NCBI RefSeq assembly: GCF_030719035.1
Contig: NZ_CP132203.1
Coordinates: forward strand, 744,001-808,000
DNA from: Hahella sp. HNIBRBA332
Lineage (GTDB): Bacteria; Pseudomonadota; Gammaproteobacteria; Pseudomonadales; Oleiphilaceae
Reading direction: 5' to 3'
Length of the DNA: 64,000 nt
Shown here: positions 50,033 to 60,100 of the stretch, one piece after another
How the letters are laid out: each line of letters starts with the position of its first letter
Numbering within the stretch: position 1 is the first letter of the stretch
Program-made: the position numbers and the translations under genes
Notes under the pieces: generated by a model
The model's input: only the letters and a program-made list of their open reading frames with translations
Database searches by the model: none
What the model was told of the DNA's origin: nothing

Positions 50033-52026
50033 AGGGGTCTACCGCTGTCTTGTTTGGACGAGGAAGGACGCGAGCCTTGTTGATATTGCTGCAGAAACTT
50101 TCTGCGCAGCAGGCCGCCGGGGTCGTCAGGAATCCTGCGCAGCCATTGCTCCGTTTGCTGGTCCTTCAATGAAATACTATTGTCTGATTGGGCGGCGGAA
50201 GCCGCGTCCGACGGTTCTTTGTCGGAGTCTTCTTCGGGCTTGCCCTGACTGGCTGTCTGGGTTTCTTTGTCGCCATCCTTCTTCTCGGCCTCTTGCTGCT
50301 CGGCGCTGGCGGCTTTGGATGCGTCGTCCTTAGGATCAGCTTTGTCTTCTTTATCTGCTTTTTGCGCTTGCTCTGCGTCTTGCTGTGTATCTTTGTCCTG
50401 GCTGGAGGAGGCGTCCTGTTTGTCCGCATTTTGACTTTGCGGCTGCTGCGCAGGATTGCCGCCTTGCTGGCCCGGTTGGCCTGCACTGTCCTGATCGGAA
50501 GGCTGCCCATTTGGTTGTTGCGAGTCGGATTGATTCTTTTGCGAGTCCGATGAATTCTGCTGCTGACTTTGTTGTTGGTCGGCGTTCTTCTGATCGGATT
50601 GCTGCTGATCTTTATTCTGGTCCTGGCTGTTCTGTTGCTGTTGCTGTTGCTGCTTTTGCTGTTCCAGCATTTCTTCCAGCCGACGTTTGTTTTCCTCGGC
50701 TTCGGACATCTCTGGATTGCGCTTCAGCGCTTCTTCGTAGGCTTTGATTGCTTCTTCGTAGCGCTGCTGGTAAGCCAGACTGTTGCCGCGGTTGTAATGG
50801 GCCTTCGCTGTATCCAGTTTGCCGAATTCCGCTTCCGCTTTCGCGTAGTCGCCTGCGCGGAAATAGGCGGCGCCTTTGCCCATCGGGCTGCCATAGGCGT
50901 CTGCGGCGTCTTCGTACTTTTTATCCTGGTAATACTCCCAGCCCCGTTGATCCGGGGTGGACCAAAGATTGTTCCACTCGATGGCGTGGGAGACTTGTGG
51001 TTTCGCCAGCAATACCAGCAGGCACAACGCGACGCCAGCCTGCCGATACTGCCAAAGCAGCAGAGGGATCACGATCAGCAGCAGGAGATAACCCGCGTCA
51101 TGCCATTGTTCCCCTTGCAGCGTGTTGTCTTCGTTGGCGTCTTTGAAGCTCGTGGTATTGGCGCTGGGTAGCAGACGCCGCAGGTCGGCGTTGTCCAAGG
51201 TCATTTTAGTGAAGCGGTCGCCAGGGCGGTCTGCGATTTGACGCATCAATGAGAAGTCGGGCTTGGCCACGACGACTTGATCGCCTTGTTTGATAAAGCC
51301 CCGGTTGGGGATGGGGATCGGTCCGCCGTCATCCGTGCCGACGCCCAGTATGGATATTGAAACCCCGGCTTTGCTGAGCTGATCCTTGATTGGCTGCACG
51401 TCCATTTCTTCCACGCCGTCCGTGATCAACAGAATACGGGCGTTGGCGGCGCCGGCCTGCTTGATCACATTCAAGGCGGTTTCAATACCTGCGGCGGCGT
51501 TGCTGCCCATTTCCGGCATGATAAACGGGTCCAACGCAGGCAGCATGGCGCGTAGTGTATTGCTGTCCTCCGTCAACGGCGCGACGACATGACCGCTGCC
51601 GGAAAACGCCACCAGGGCGGTTTGTCCTTCCTTGCGGGCGTCCAGCAGGTCATACACTTTTTGTCTGGCGCGGGTCAGGCGATTGGGCGTTAAATCGGTC
51701 GCCAGCATGGAAAGAGACAAATCCAGAGTGACCACCAAGGCTTCCTGCTTCAGGGTGACTGGCGTTTCCTGCTTCGACCAAGTAGGGCCAGCCAGCGCGA
51801 TGACGGACAACACAAGAATCAGCGGCCACAGCCAGAAGCTGCTGCGCTTGACGGTTTGCGGCGGCGTCTCGCTCAGCGCGGCGAGAAACTCTGGCGGCAA
51901 TAAGGTATGCCAGGAGTTTTGACCGTTTCTGCGACGACGCATAAGAAATAGTAGCGCCAGCAATGCCGGCGCCAGCAATAACAGCGCGGGGCGCAGGAAG
52001 TGAAACTGGCTTAGGAACTCCATCAT
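50026..52026 (-). CDS. batB: BatB/BatC fusion: von Willebrand A plus TPR
   Basis: A 666-residue protein. Two N-terminal membrane helices flank the LLRRRR-type loop (FLRPALLLLAPALLALLFL and WLWPLILVLSVIALAGP). Next is a von Willebrand A domain with the MIDAS motif DLSLS in VTLDLSLSMLATDL, then another helix and TPRs (YFRAGDYAKAEAEFGK, YNRGNSLAYQQRYEEAIKAYEEAL). The last 200 residues are Gln/Asp/Ser/Lys-rich low complexity. BatB and BatC are separate genes in Bacteroides; here they are fused. The start is ATG 52026 or 52023, overlapping the BatA stop. Confidence 0.9.
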   Translation of the reverse strand: MMEFLSQFHFLRPALLLLAPALLALLFLMRRRRNGQNSWHTLLPPEFLAALSETPPQTVKRSSFWLWPLILVLSVIALAGPTWSKQETPVTLKQEALVVTLDLSLSMLATDLTPNRLTRARQKVYDLLDARKEGQTALVAFSGSGHVVAPLTEDSNTLRAMLPALDPFIMPEMGSNAAAGIETALNVIKQAGAANARILLITDGVEEMDVQPIKDQLSKAGVSISILGVGTDDGGPIPIPNRGFIKQGDQVVVAKPDFSLMRQIADRPGDRFTKMTLDNADLRRLLPSANTTSFKDANEDNTLQGEQWHDAGYLLLLIVIPLLLWQYRQAGVALCLLVLLAKPQVSHAIEWNNLWSTPDQRGWEYYQDKKYEDAADAYGSPMGKGAAYFRAGDYAKAEAEFGKLDTAKAHYNRGNSLAYQQRYEEAIKAYEEALKRNPEMSEAEENKRRLEEMLEQQKQQQQQQQNSQDQNKDQQQSDQKNADQQQSQQQNSSDSQKNQSDSQQPNGQPSDQDSAGQPGQQGGNPAQQPQSQNADKQDASSSQDKDTQQDAEQAQKADKEDKADPKDDASKAASAEQQEAEKKDGDKETQTASQGKPEEDSDKEPSDAASAAQSDNSISLKDQQTEQWLRRIPDDPGGLLRRKFLQQYQQGSRPSSSKQDSGRPLW

Positions 52027-53057
52027 GGCGCTTCCTCAAACTGCGTCGGCGCGCTTCGGCGGATCAACCCGGTCAGGGCGGGCGCAAGCCAACAGAATGA
52101 AAGCAGGGCGACAGCGACCAGTAAGGGCAGCCAATACCACTCCGTCTTAGGACGGAAGAAGCGTTGCTGCTGTTTGATCGGCTCCAATTGGTTGATGGAT
52201 TCGTAGATCAGCTCAAGTTCCCCGGTATTGCGGGCGCGGAAGTATTGTCCGCCGGTCTGGTCGGCGATGCTTTGCAACAAGGTTTCGTCCAGGTCGGCGG
52301 AAGGATTTTCCTTGCGATAACCGAAGATGCCGCGGCGGATAATTTCATCTGCGCCGACGCCGACGGTATAGATTTTAATGCCGGCTTCAGCGGCCAGTTT
52401 GGCGGCTTGCTCAGGGGAGACTTCGCCGCCGGTGTTGGCGCCGTCGGTCAGCAGCACCAGCACTCGGGAATCGGCGGGGCGCTCCCGCAGGCGCTTGATC
52501 GCCAGCCCGATGGCGTCGCCGATGGCGGTGGCGTTGCCGGCGATGCCCAGAGTGGCTTCATTCAACAGTTCGCCGACGGTGATCAGGTCGTAAGTGAGCG
52601 GCGCCTGGATATAGGGTTGCGCGCCGAACAAAATCAATCCCAGGCGATCACCCTGGCGGACCTGAATAAAGTTAGTGACCACAGACTTCACGACGTCCAG
52701 GCGAGTGGCTTGATAGCCTTTCAATTGCAAATCGGTTTCCTGCATGCTGGGAGAAATATCCACCGCCAGCATGAGATCGCGGGCTTCGTAGTCCATGGGA
52801 ATGGGCTCACCCTGCCATTGTGGTCGGCAAACCGCCAACACCAACAGAGTCCAGGCCAGGACTTGTAATATCACGCTCCAACGACCGCTGGGCGCGTTGC
52901 TTGAACCAGCGTCGGCGCCTTCCAGCACCAGTGCGGCTTGTTGATAGAAGGGGACCCGCAACGCCAGATTGCGCCCTTCTTCATTTTTATGGCGCTTTTT
53001 CATTAACCAGGGCAGGGGAAGCGCCAGTAACAACCATGGCCAGGCAAGCGTTAGCAC
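52023..53057 (-). CDS. batA: BatA-like von Willebrand A membrane protein
   Basis: 344 residues from GTG 53057, which has a consensus AAGGAGG ribosome site; the open frame to 53249 has no such site and runs through the upstream gene. N-terminal helix WPWLLLALPLPWLM, then a second helix, then a von Willebrand A domain with MIDAS DISPS (LAVDISPSMQETDL) and LLTDGANTGGEVSP. The last helix is YWLPLLVAVALLSFCWLAP. It overlaps the DUF4381 stop by 7 bases and the BatB start by 4 at most, indicating tight coupling in the operon. Confidence 0.92.
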   Translation of the reverse strand: MLTLAWPWLLLALPLPWLMKKRHKNEEGRNLALRVPFYQQAALVLEGADAGSSNAPSGRWSVILQVLAWTLLVLAVCRPQWQGEPIPMDYEARDLMLAVDISPSMQETDLQLKGYQATRLDVVKSVVTNFIQVRQGDRLGLILFGAQPYIQAPLTYDLITVGELLNEATLGIAGNATAIGDAIGLAIKRLRERPADSRVLVLLTDGANTGGEVSPEQAAKLAAEAGIKIYTVGVGADEIIRRGIFGYRKENPSADLDETLLQSIADQTGGQYFRARNTGELELIYESINQLEPIKQQQRFFRPKTEWYWLPLLVAVALLSFCWLAPALTGLIRRSAPTQFEEAP

Positions 53058-53515
53058 CGCAGCCTCCTTATCCAGCGCTGCGCGGCCTTGTAGGCGGCGT
53101 CCGGGGGTAAGGCGGGACGCGGGCTGTACAGGCTTTGCAGGTAGGCGTCGATATGGCTGTGCTGGCCAGCGGGTAAACGTTGTTTCAGGAAAGCTCCCCA
53201 GGCGTCGCCGGATAGCGGCAGGGCGGCTTTTAAGCCCATGGTGCGGCAATGACGCTTCAGCACGAGGTTGACGTTAGCGAGAAAATCGCCGGGACGACCA
53301 TGGTCATTGAACTCGCGCCAGTGTTGTTCAAGGACGGACAGGGAGGCTTTGGTTCGCTTGTGACGGCGATACAGCCATATTCCGAGCCAGACGAGCCCCA
53401 GCAGCGCGAAAAAACATTCCAGAATCACGAACCACCATCCCCAAGGCAACGGCCACCAGCCGGTGGGCGAGGGATCCATGATATCCAGGAGTTGTAATGA
53501 CTGCGTCGGGTCCAT
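53051..53515 (-). CDS. DUF4381 membrane protein
   Basis: 154 residues from ATG 53515, which shares its A with the DUF58 stop (TGATG); the longer frame to 53644 runs inside DUF58. It shows the family start MDPTQSLQLLDIMDPSPTGWWPLPWGW followed by a membrane helix (GWWFVILECFFALLGLVWL) and a cytoplasmic helical domain with LNLVLKRH-like VNLVLKRHCRTMG and WGAFLKQRLP. DUF4381 is a standard member of MoxR/Bat operons in Proteobacteria; its function is unknown. Confidence 0.9.
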   Translation of the reverse strand: MDPTQSLQLLDIMDPSPTGWWPLPWGWWFVILECFFALLGLVWLGIWLYRRHKRTKASLSVLEQHWREFNDHGRPGDFLANVNLVLKRHCRTMGLKAALPLSGDAWGAFLKQRLPAGQHSHIDAYLQSLYSPRPALPPDAAYKAAQRWIRRLRC

Positions 53516-54441
53516 CAGGCGGCTCCTCGTGCGCCGTTGGAGAACTGTAGCTGGTGTAGCTTCTCCGCCGGATCTTCCCAGGTGGAGAGACGGGCGCAGG
53601 CCAGTCCGATCGAGGCGAGCTCCTGCAGCAACTGGTTTTGCCACTGCTCGTATTCACTTTTCAGACGCTGGGACAGGCGCTCGTTGCGAGTGTCCAGGTC
53701 CAGGTGGGAGTGCCCGTCGGTAATGCGAAAGTTGCCTGGGGGCAAGGTCTGTTCCAGTGGGTCAAACACCTGGAACGGCAGCACCTGACTATGTCGACGC
53801 AAATCGAACAGCAGATTTTTGCTGGTGGCGTCGAACTGGCGCCAGTCGGAAATAATAAAGCACTGGCTGCCGGGGCGGGCGATACGACGCAGCTCCAGCA
53901 GCGCATCGTTAAAACTGAACCTGACCTCGCTCTGCTGCAGGCTTAGCGCCTGATTGAACGAGTTGACGCACTCCAGAATACGCAGCGCCTGACGGGGGTG
54001 TCGGGACGGCTTTAGCGCTTGATGGCCCAGGTGAGAGAACACCAGTCCGCCGATACGATCGCCTTGCGCCAGACCGGCCCAGGCCAGCAGAGACGCGATT
54101 TCCGCCGCCAGCACGGATTTGAAGGCGCGACGGCTGCCGAAAAACAGGCTGATGGACTGATCCACCAGAATCAGTACCGGGCGCTCAACTTCCTCGTGAA
54201 AAACTTTGGTGAACGGGCGACTGCGTCGGGCGGTGACTTTCCAGTCAATGGAGCGAGGATCGTCACCTTCCTGATAAGGGCGATACTCTGCGAAATCCAT
54301 ACCGCGCCCGCGAAAGCGCGACAAGTGCGCCCCCGCCTGTTGCTGCAATTTACGCGGATCAAAGCGCAAGCTGAGTCGGGCGGCGGCGATGCGCAGTTGA
54401 ATGAGTTCATCCAATTGGCAATAAACGCGATGTTGATTCAT
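53515..54441 (-). CDS. DUF58 protein (von Willebrand A-like)
   Basis: 308 residues from ATG 54441 (MNQHRVYCQLDELIQLR); the open frame to 54696 overlaps moxR and lacks a ribosome site. The DUF58 core is present: GAHLSRFRGRGMDFAEYRPYQEGDD in part, RSIDWKVTARR, and FTKVFHEEVERPVLILVDQS, where a degenerate MIDAS-like DQS follows. DUF58 proteins are the usual adaptors next to MoxR ATPases. It starts 29 bases after moxR and is translationally coupled to the DUF4381 gene at its end. Confidence 0.92.
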   Translation of the reverse strand: MNQHRVYCQLDELIQLRIAAARLSLRFDPRKLQQQAGAHLSRFRGRGMDFAEYRPYQEGDDPRSIDWKVTARRSRPFTKVFHEEVERPVLILVDQSISLFFGSRRAFKSVLAAEIASLLAWAGLAQGDRIGGLVFSHLGHQALKPSRHPRQALRILECVNSFNQALSLQQSEVRFSFNDALLELRRIARPGSQCFIISDWRQFDATSKNLLFDLRRHSQVLPFQVFDPLEQTLPPGNFRITDGHSHLDLDTRNERLSQRLKSEYEQWQNQLLQELASIGLACARLSTWEDPAEKLHQLQFSNGARGAA

Positions 54442-54470
54442 TGTGTCCTGTGGGCGCTTCAGGATTAATG

Positions 54471-55430
54471 TCAGGGAACCGGCACCTGCTCCAGCAAACG
54501 GGCGATGACCTTGTCGGTGGATACTCCTTCCGCTTCCGCTTTGAAGCTGGTGATTAGACGGTGGCGCAGTACGTCGAAGGCCATCGCCTGCACATCCTCG
54601 GGGGCCACGAAATCCTTGCCGTTCAGCCAGGCGTGCGCGCGGGCGCAACGGTCCAGTGCGATAGTGGCGCGGGGGCTGCCGCCGTATTCGAGCCACTCAG
54701 CCAGTTTGGCGTCGTATTTTTCGGGGAAGCGGGTCGCCATGATGATCTGAACGATGTACTGCTCAACAGAGTCGGCCATATATACGTTCAACACTTCTTT
54801 GCGAGCCTGGAAAATGGCTTCCTGCTCCAGTGGTTGGGATTCTTTGACTTTAGGCCCCGCCGCTTCATGGCGAGCCAGGCGCAGAATGTTCAACTCGGAC
54901 TCTGAGTCAGGGTAATCAATGCGGACGTGCAACAAAAAACGGTCCAGCTGCGCTTCCGGCAACGGATAAGTGCCTTCCTGCTCTATGGGGTTCTGCGTGG
55001 CCATGACCATAAACAGACCATCTAACGGATAACTGCGTCCGCTCACGGTAACTTGTCGCTCCGCCATGGCTTCCAGCAGCGCGCTTTGCACTTTGGCGGG
55101 AGCGCGGTTGATCTCATCCGCCAGCACTAAGTTGTGAAAAATGGGGCCTTTGCGAAACTCGAAGTTCCCCGTCTCTGGACGATAAATGTCGGACCCGGTA
55201 ATGTCCGCCGGCAGTAAATCGGGAGTGAACTGGATGCGCTGGAAGTCGCCTTCAATATTGGAAGCCAGTTCTTTAATTGCTTTGGTTTTGGCGAGGCCGG
55301 GCGCCCCTTCGACCAATAAGTGGCCGTCAGCGAGCAGAGAGATCAGCAACCTATCGAGCAGGTGTGACTGTCCGATAATGGATTCACTGAGTTGGTTCTT
55401 TAGATCGAGAAGAGTGGCCTGTAAGGACAT
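54471..55430 (-). CDS. moxR: MoxR-family AAA+ ATPase
   Basis: A 319-residue AAA+ chaperone of the MoxR group. Walker A is GAPGLAKT (42-49), Walker B is LVLADE (101-106), sensor 1 is ATQNPIEQEGTYPLPEAQLDRF in part, and the C-terminal lid starts at LEYGGSPRATIAL. It heads the operon moxR-DUF58-DUF4381-batA-batB/C-batD, all on the minus strand with overlaps. MoxR ATPases remodel or activate partners through von Willebrand A proteins, here DUF58, BatA and BatB. No regulator is visible. Confidence 0.96.
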   Translation of the reverse strand: MSLQATLLDLKNQLSESIIGQSHLLDRLLISLLADGHLLVEGAPGLAKTKAIKELASNIEGDFQRIQFTPDLLPADITGSDIYRPETGNFEFRKGPIFHNLVLADEINRAPAKVQSALLEAMAERQVTVSGRSYPLDGLFMVMATQNPIEQEGTYPLPEAQLDRFLLHVRIDYPDSESELNILRLARHEAAGPKVKESQPLEQEAIFQARKEVLNVYMADSVEQYIVQIIMATRFPEKYDAKLAEWLEYGGSPRATIALDRCARAHAWLNGKDFVAPEDVQAMAFDVLRHRLITSFKAEAEGVSTDKVIARLLEQVPVP

Positions 55431-55817
55431 GCTTAACCTAATACCAGTGTTTGCGTTGTTCTTCCAAAAACGTCAACAAACCCTCGACGCATCCGCCGGA
55501 GGTTCCGGGCCTGTAGCGGGCTTAAGATGTTAGGAAACTCAGCTGCAGGCGTCCAGCGCCAACGTGACAGCATTCTGCAATAATTAACTTTGTTTCGTTA
55601 TTAATTATTCGTCATAACATTAAACTATCAATGCGACGACTGCGGTCGCCCTCAAATCGACAAGCGAGTTGCGCAGCGAAAATCAAAAGCCGCCTAGCTG
55701 TCATGTTTTAAAGTGCGTACTGTAGAATGCCGATTCAAGGGTGATTAAGATTTTTTAACCTTGATTAAGCCAGAGTGGCGCAGCTACCCACTTTTGATAT
55801 GCGCGTTGGAGTTGTTC
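55431..55817. other. Divergent region between moxR and the paired unknown genes
   Basis: 387 bases without a confident gene. A perfect 9-bp AATAATTAA (55579-55587) / TTAATTATT (55601-55609) inverted repeat sits in an AT-rich patch, likely in the moxR promoter or a regulator site. The longer frame start at TTG 55761 belongs to the next gene and is not preferred. Confidence 0.55.
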
Positions 55818-56285
55818 GTGGAAATCAAAGAAACAAGGGCTGAACGCTATTACGAACGGCAGCCAATCTTCAGTAAGTCCGTTTTCTTAATCTCTGTGAT
55901 ATTTTTCCTGTTCGGCGGAGCTTTCGTCGATAAGTCGCTCCTAGATGAGTATTGGGTGGCGGTTCTTATCCTGGCGATGGTTAGTGTGCTGGCGTGTATT
56001 GAGATAGAGCGTCGCGAAAAGACCCGTTGGGTAGAGGCCGTCTTGTTAAAGTATGAGGGCGACCAGCTTATATTTGAGCAGAGAGACGGGGTTCAAACGC
56101 GAACCGTTGAGGTTGCACTGGAGAAGGTGAAAAAGATTACCTATGGGAAAAAATTTATCTGCTTTGAAGGCGCGCACCCATATTCCAAATTAATAGGTAT
56201 TCAGAAAAGTCTCCGGCCTCACGTAGGGGAATTAATCGAGAGTATCCGGGCTGCGCGGCCTGATATTCATTTCGAATCGCAGTAG
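55818..56285 (+). CDS. Two-helix membrane protein of unknown function, paralogue A
   Basis: 155 residues from GTG 55818, chosen because TTGGAG precedes it at 6-base spacing and because its first residues then align with the start of the next gene (MEIKETRAERYYERQPIFSK against MKIERWRKVAFEEKSLWLEK). Two hydrophobic helices lie at about residues 21-38 and 45-60. The cytoplasmic C-terminal half is a beta-rich domain (LLKYEGDQLIFEQRDG, then YGKKFICFEGAHPYSKLIG). I recognise no family. The pair is a tandem duplication; a PH-like or GRAM-like fold is possible but unproven. Confidence 0.7.
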   Translation: MEIKETRAERYYERQPIFSKSVFLISVIFFLFGGAFVDKSLLDEYWVAVLILAMVSVLACIEIERREKTRWVEAVLLKYEGDQLIFEQRDGVQTRTVEVALEKVKKITYGKKFICFEGAHPYSKLIGIQKSLRPHVGELIESIRAARPDIHFESQ

Positions 56286-56320
56286 CAGTAATTGAATGAA
56301 GTGTTGTAAGCGGCGGACCT

Positions 56321-56779
56321 ATGAAAATTGAAAGGTGGAGAAAAGTAGCCTTCGAAGAGAAGTCTTTGTGGCTGGAAAAAATAGTGCTCGGCGTTGTGTG
56401 GTTATTGATCTTTACATCCGGCCATAACTTATGGAATCCCTATCCAGTGCTGGGCCTGTTAGCCCTTCTGCTTGGATTAGGCGCGCTTTGGCGCGTTGTA
56501 CGAGGAACCAAGTACCGCTGGGAGTTGGAGACATTATTGTCGTATGACGGGGATAAAGTGGTGTTCGACCTTTATCCTGAGCGTAAAGAAGTGCGTCCCA
56601 TAGAGGTTTTAATCGCTAAAGTTGAGCTGATACGTTACAGCAACACATTTGTGTATTTTGAAGGCGCGTATCCCTATGCAAAGGAAGCTTCCTTCGCAAA
56701 AAAGTTCCTGCCTCATATCAAAACGCTGATCAGCAAAATACGAACTTCATATCCGAATATTAAAGTTGAAGAGGTCTGA
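56321..56779 (+). CDS. Two-helix membrane protein of unknown function, paralogue B
   Basis: A 152-residue paralogue of the gene at 55818, 35 bases downstream on the same strand and so probably co-transcribed. It shares a charged N-terminus, two hydrophobic helices (about 20-34 and 42-58), and the C-terminal motifs LLSYDGDKVVFDL, FVYFEGAYPYAKEASFAKKFLPHIKTLI in part. The closing residues SYPNIKVEEV match ARPDIHFESQ of paralogue A. Conservation of FEGA-PY between copies marks it as the likely functional motif. No function is proposed. Confidence 0.72.
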   Translation: MKIERWRKVAFEEKSLWLEKIVLGVVWLLIFTSGHNLWNPYPVLGLLALLLGLGALWRVVRGTKYRWELETLLSYDGDKVVFDLYPERKEVRPIEVLIAKVELIRYSNTFVYFEGAYPYAKEASFAKKFLPHIKTLISKIRTSYPNIKVEEV

Positions 56780-57149
56780 TAACGCAGCGGTTAAATGGGG
56801 TGGTTAAAATCCGTTCTTTTGTTGCGTGTTATTGCCTAGGTATTTCCACCTACCAATGTGGTTGTGATAGAACGCTTTTTTGCAAAGCGTTCTCCGTAAC
56901 TCTATGAAAAAAATAATAAAAAAATTTCGTTAGCGGCGATTTTTGATCTTTTGTAGTAGGTACTAAACTGTATTAAAAACGCGTATCCGCCCTGCTAGGC
57001 TCTCGGCTCCCAAACAGCATAAACAGATTTCAATACCTGAACTATTCTTAAAACTGCAGGCGTCATCTCACTCAGTTCACTGCCTCGTTGTAAAAGAAGT
57101 TTTGGGGTCGTTGCTTTTTTTGAGCCAATAATAAAAAGGTGCAAATTTA
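56780..57149. other. Leader region of the glutamate dehydrogenase gene
   Basis: 370 bases without a gene, AT-rich in the middle. A perfect 9-bp inverted repeat GAACGCTTT/AAAGCGTTC (56869-56877 and 56884-56892, loop of 6) has no T-run and looks like an operator or leader hairpin. The ribosome site of gdh is weak (AAAAAGGTGC). Confidence 0.55.
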
Positions 57150-60100
57150 ATGAAGCAGATTAGCGTAGAGACCAGGGAGCAGTTTTTTGAACTTTTAGAG
57201 GAGGAGTTCAAAAAGAAACTGGATCCTGGCTTAGCGGAGGATGTGAACCGGTTCGCCCGGCTTTATCTCGAAATGTCGCCTCTGGACGAAATCCGTAGTC
57301 GCCGTCTGGCGGATATCTACGGCGCTGTCGTCGCCTGTTGGCACTTCCTGCAAGAACATCATCAAGACCAGCCCAAGGTCACCGTATTCAACCCTGACCT
57401 GGAAACTCACGGCTGGCAATCCACCCACACCGTTATAGGCATTCTTCACAATAACATTCCCTTTATCGTCGACTCGGTGCGTATGGGGCTGAACCGCATG
57501 GAGCTGACGCTGCACTCCATTCAGCATGCGGTTCTGTACATCGAGCGGGACAGCTCCGCCAAACTCAAGCGCGTTATCGGCCGCGATGAAGAGCCGGCGC
57601 GGGAGTTGGGCGAGTCCATGGTGTATGTGGAGATTGATCGTCATAATGATCCCGCTGATCACCAGCGCATCAGAGAGGAACTGGAGACCGTTCTCGGCGA
57701 AGTGCGGACTGCGGTAGGCGACTACGAGAAAATGAAGTCGCACGCGCAAGAACTCATCAGCGAGTTCGAGAAAGATATTCCCAATGTCAAAAAAACGGAT
57801 TTAAAAGAAGCGAGCGAGTTTTTGAAGTGGTTGGCTGCGGACCATTTCACTTTCCTCGGATACGATGAGTATCAGTTCAAGAAAGCCGGTAAAGACACCA
57901 TCATTCAACAGGTTGCGGGTTCTGAATTGGGTATCTTGAAGAGCCATCCAGAACGTCCCGCGATGATGAAGTTGAGCGATCTGCCTCAAAAAGCCCGTCG
58001 GCAACTACTGCAATCTGAAATTTTCACCTTCGCCAAATCGTCGCAACGCTCGCGGGTGCATCGTCCCGCTTATCCTGATTATGTGTCAGTGAAGAAGTTC
58101 AACGAGCAGGGGGAAGTCATTGGGGAGCGCCGCTTCCTGGGTCTATATACCTCACGGGTTTACCACCAGCGTCCTGACGATATTCCATTGGTCAGACGCA
58201 AGGTCAAGCATGTCCTGAAGCGCTCTGGTTTCAATCCTAGCGACTACGCTGGCAAAGAGTTGGATCAGATTCTGGCGGTTTATCCCAGAGACGAGCTGTT
58301 CCAGTTGGGGCGCGATGATTTGTTCGATGTGGCCATGGGGATTCTGTATATCCAGGAGCGCCGCAAGATTCGTCTGTTTATTCGCGAGGACGTGTACGGT
58401 CAGTTTGTCAGCGCCATCGTGTATGTGCCGAGAGACCTGTACAGCACCGATCTGCGTCTGCGCATTTCCGATATTCTGGTCAAGGCTACCGGCGCAGAAG
58501 ACGTAGAGTTCACCACTTATTTCTCCGAATCCGTGCTGGCGCGTACGCAGTTCAACCTGCGCGTACCGCAAGCGGAGCGTCGCGACCTGCGTCCTGCAGA
58601 GCTGGAAGAGCGCATCATCGCAGCGGCTCAGTCCTGGCAGGATGGCCTGATGGAGAGCCTGTACGAGGCGCATGGCGAAGAACAGGCCAACGCCTATATT
58701 CATCTGTACGCCAATGCGTTCAATGGCGCCTACCGAGAAGAGTTTTCACCTCGCCGTGCGGTGATCGATATCGAGCATATTGCGTCACTGAGCGATGAAC
58801 GCCCGTTGGCGATGAGTTTCTATCGCGCTCTGGAAGAAGATGAAAGCATTCTGCATTTCAAACTTTTCCATGGCGTTGTGCAGGTGCCTTTGTCCGACGT
58901 GTTGCCGTTGTTTGAAAACCTCGGTCTGAGAGTCCTGGGCGAGCACCCGTTTGAGGCGGTTGATCGTAACGGCAAGGTGGTCTGGATTCATGACTTCTCT
59001 CTGCAGAGCCGCGGCGGTGAAGTGATCGATATCCAGAAAATCCGCAAGAAGTTCGAAGAGCTGTTCCTGCGCGTTTGGACCAATGAGGCGGAGAATGACA
59101 TCTTCAACCGCCTGGTATTGGCGGCCCAGATGGATTGGCGGCAGATCGCCATGTTCCGAGCCTACGCCCGTTACATGCGTCAGATCCGCTTCAGCTATAG
59201 CCAGGACTTTATCGCCAATACCCTGGTTAATCACGTTCATATCGCCAAGTCTATTTACGAGCTGTTCGAAGCGCGTTTCAACCCAGCGAAAATTCAGAGC
59301 GAAGCCCAGTGTGGCGCTGCGCAACAGAAGCTGGAGATTGAAATCAACCAGGCGTTGGATGAAGTTGAACACTTGAGTGAAGACCGCGTACTGCGTCGTT
59401 ATGTTGAACTGATCAAAGCGACATTGCGCACTAACTATTATCAGCGCGGCGAAGACAATGGCGTGAAGGGATATATGTCCTTCAAATTCAGCCCTCGCGA
59501 CATCCCGGAAATGCCGCTGCCGCTGCCAATGTTCGAAATCTTCGTGTACTCCCCGCGTGTAGAAGGCGTGCACTTGCGCGGCGGCAAGGTCGCCCGTGGC
59601 GGTCTGCGCTGGTCTGATCGCTTTGAGGATTACCGGACGGAAGTGCTGGGGCTGGTGAAGGCGCAGCAGGTCAAGAACTCCGTTATCGTTCCTGTAGGCG
59701 CGAAGGGTGGTTTTGTCGCCAAACAGCTGCCGGAGAATGATCGCGAAGCCATGCTGAACGAGGGTATTGCCTGCTACAAAACCTTTATTCGCGGTTTGTT
59801 GGATGTCACCGATAACCTTTCCAGCGGTGAAGTGATTCCGCCCTTGGATGTGGTGCGTCACGATGAAGACGACTATTACTTGGTTGTGGCGGCGGATAAA
59901 GGCACTGCGACGTTCAGTGACATCGCCAACTCCTTGTCGGAAGAGTACAACTTCTGGCTGGGCGATGCGTTTGCATCCGGCGGCAGCCAGGGTTACGACC
60001 ACAAGAAGATGGGCATCACCGCTCGCGGCGGCTGGGTTTCTGTCGAGCGCCACTTCCGTGAAATGGGCGTGAATACAGCGACTGACGACTTTACCGTGGT

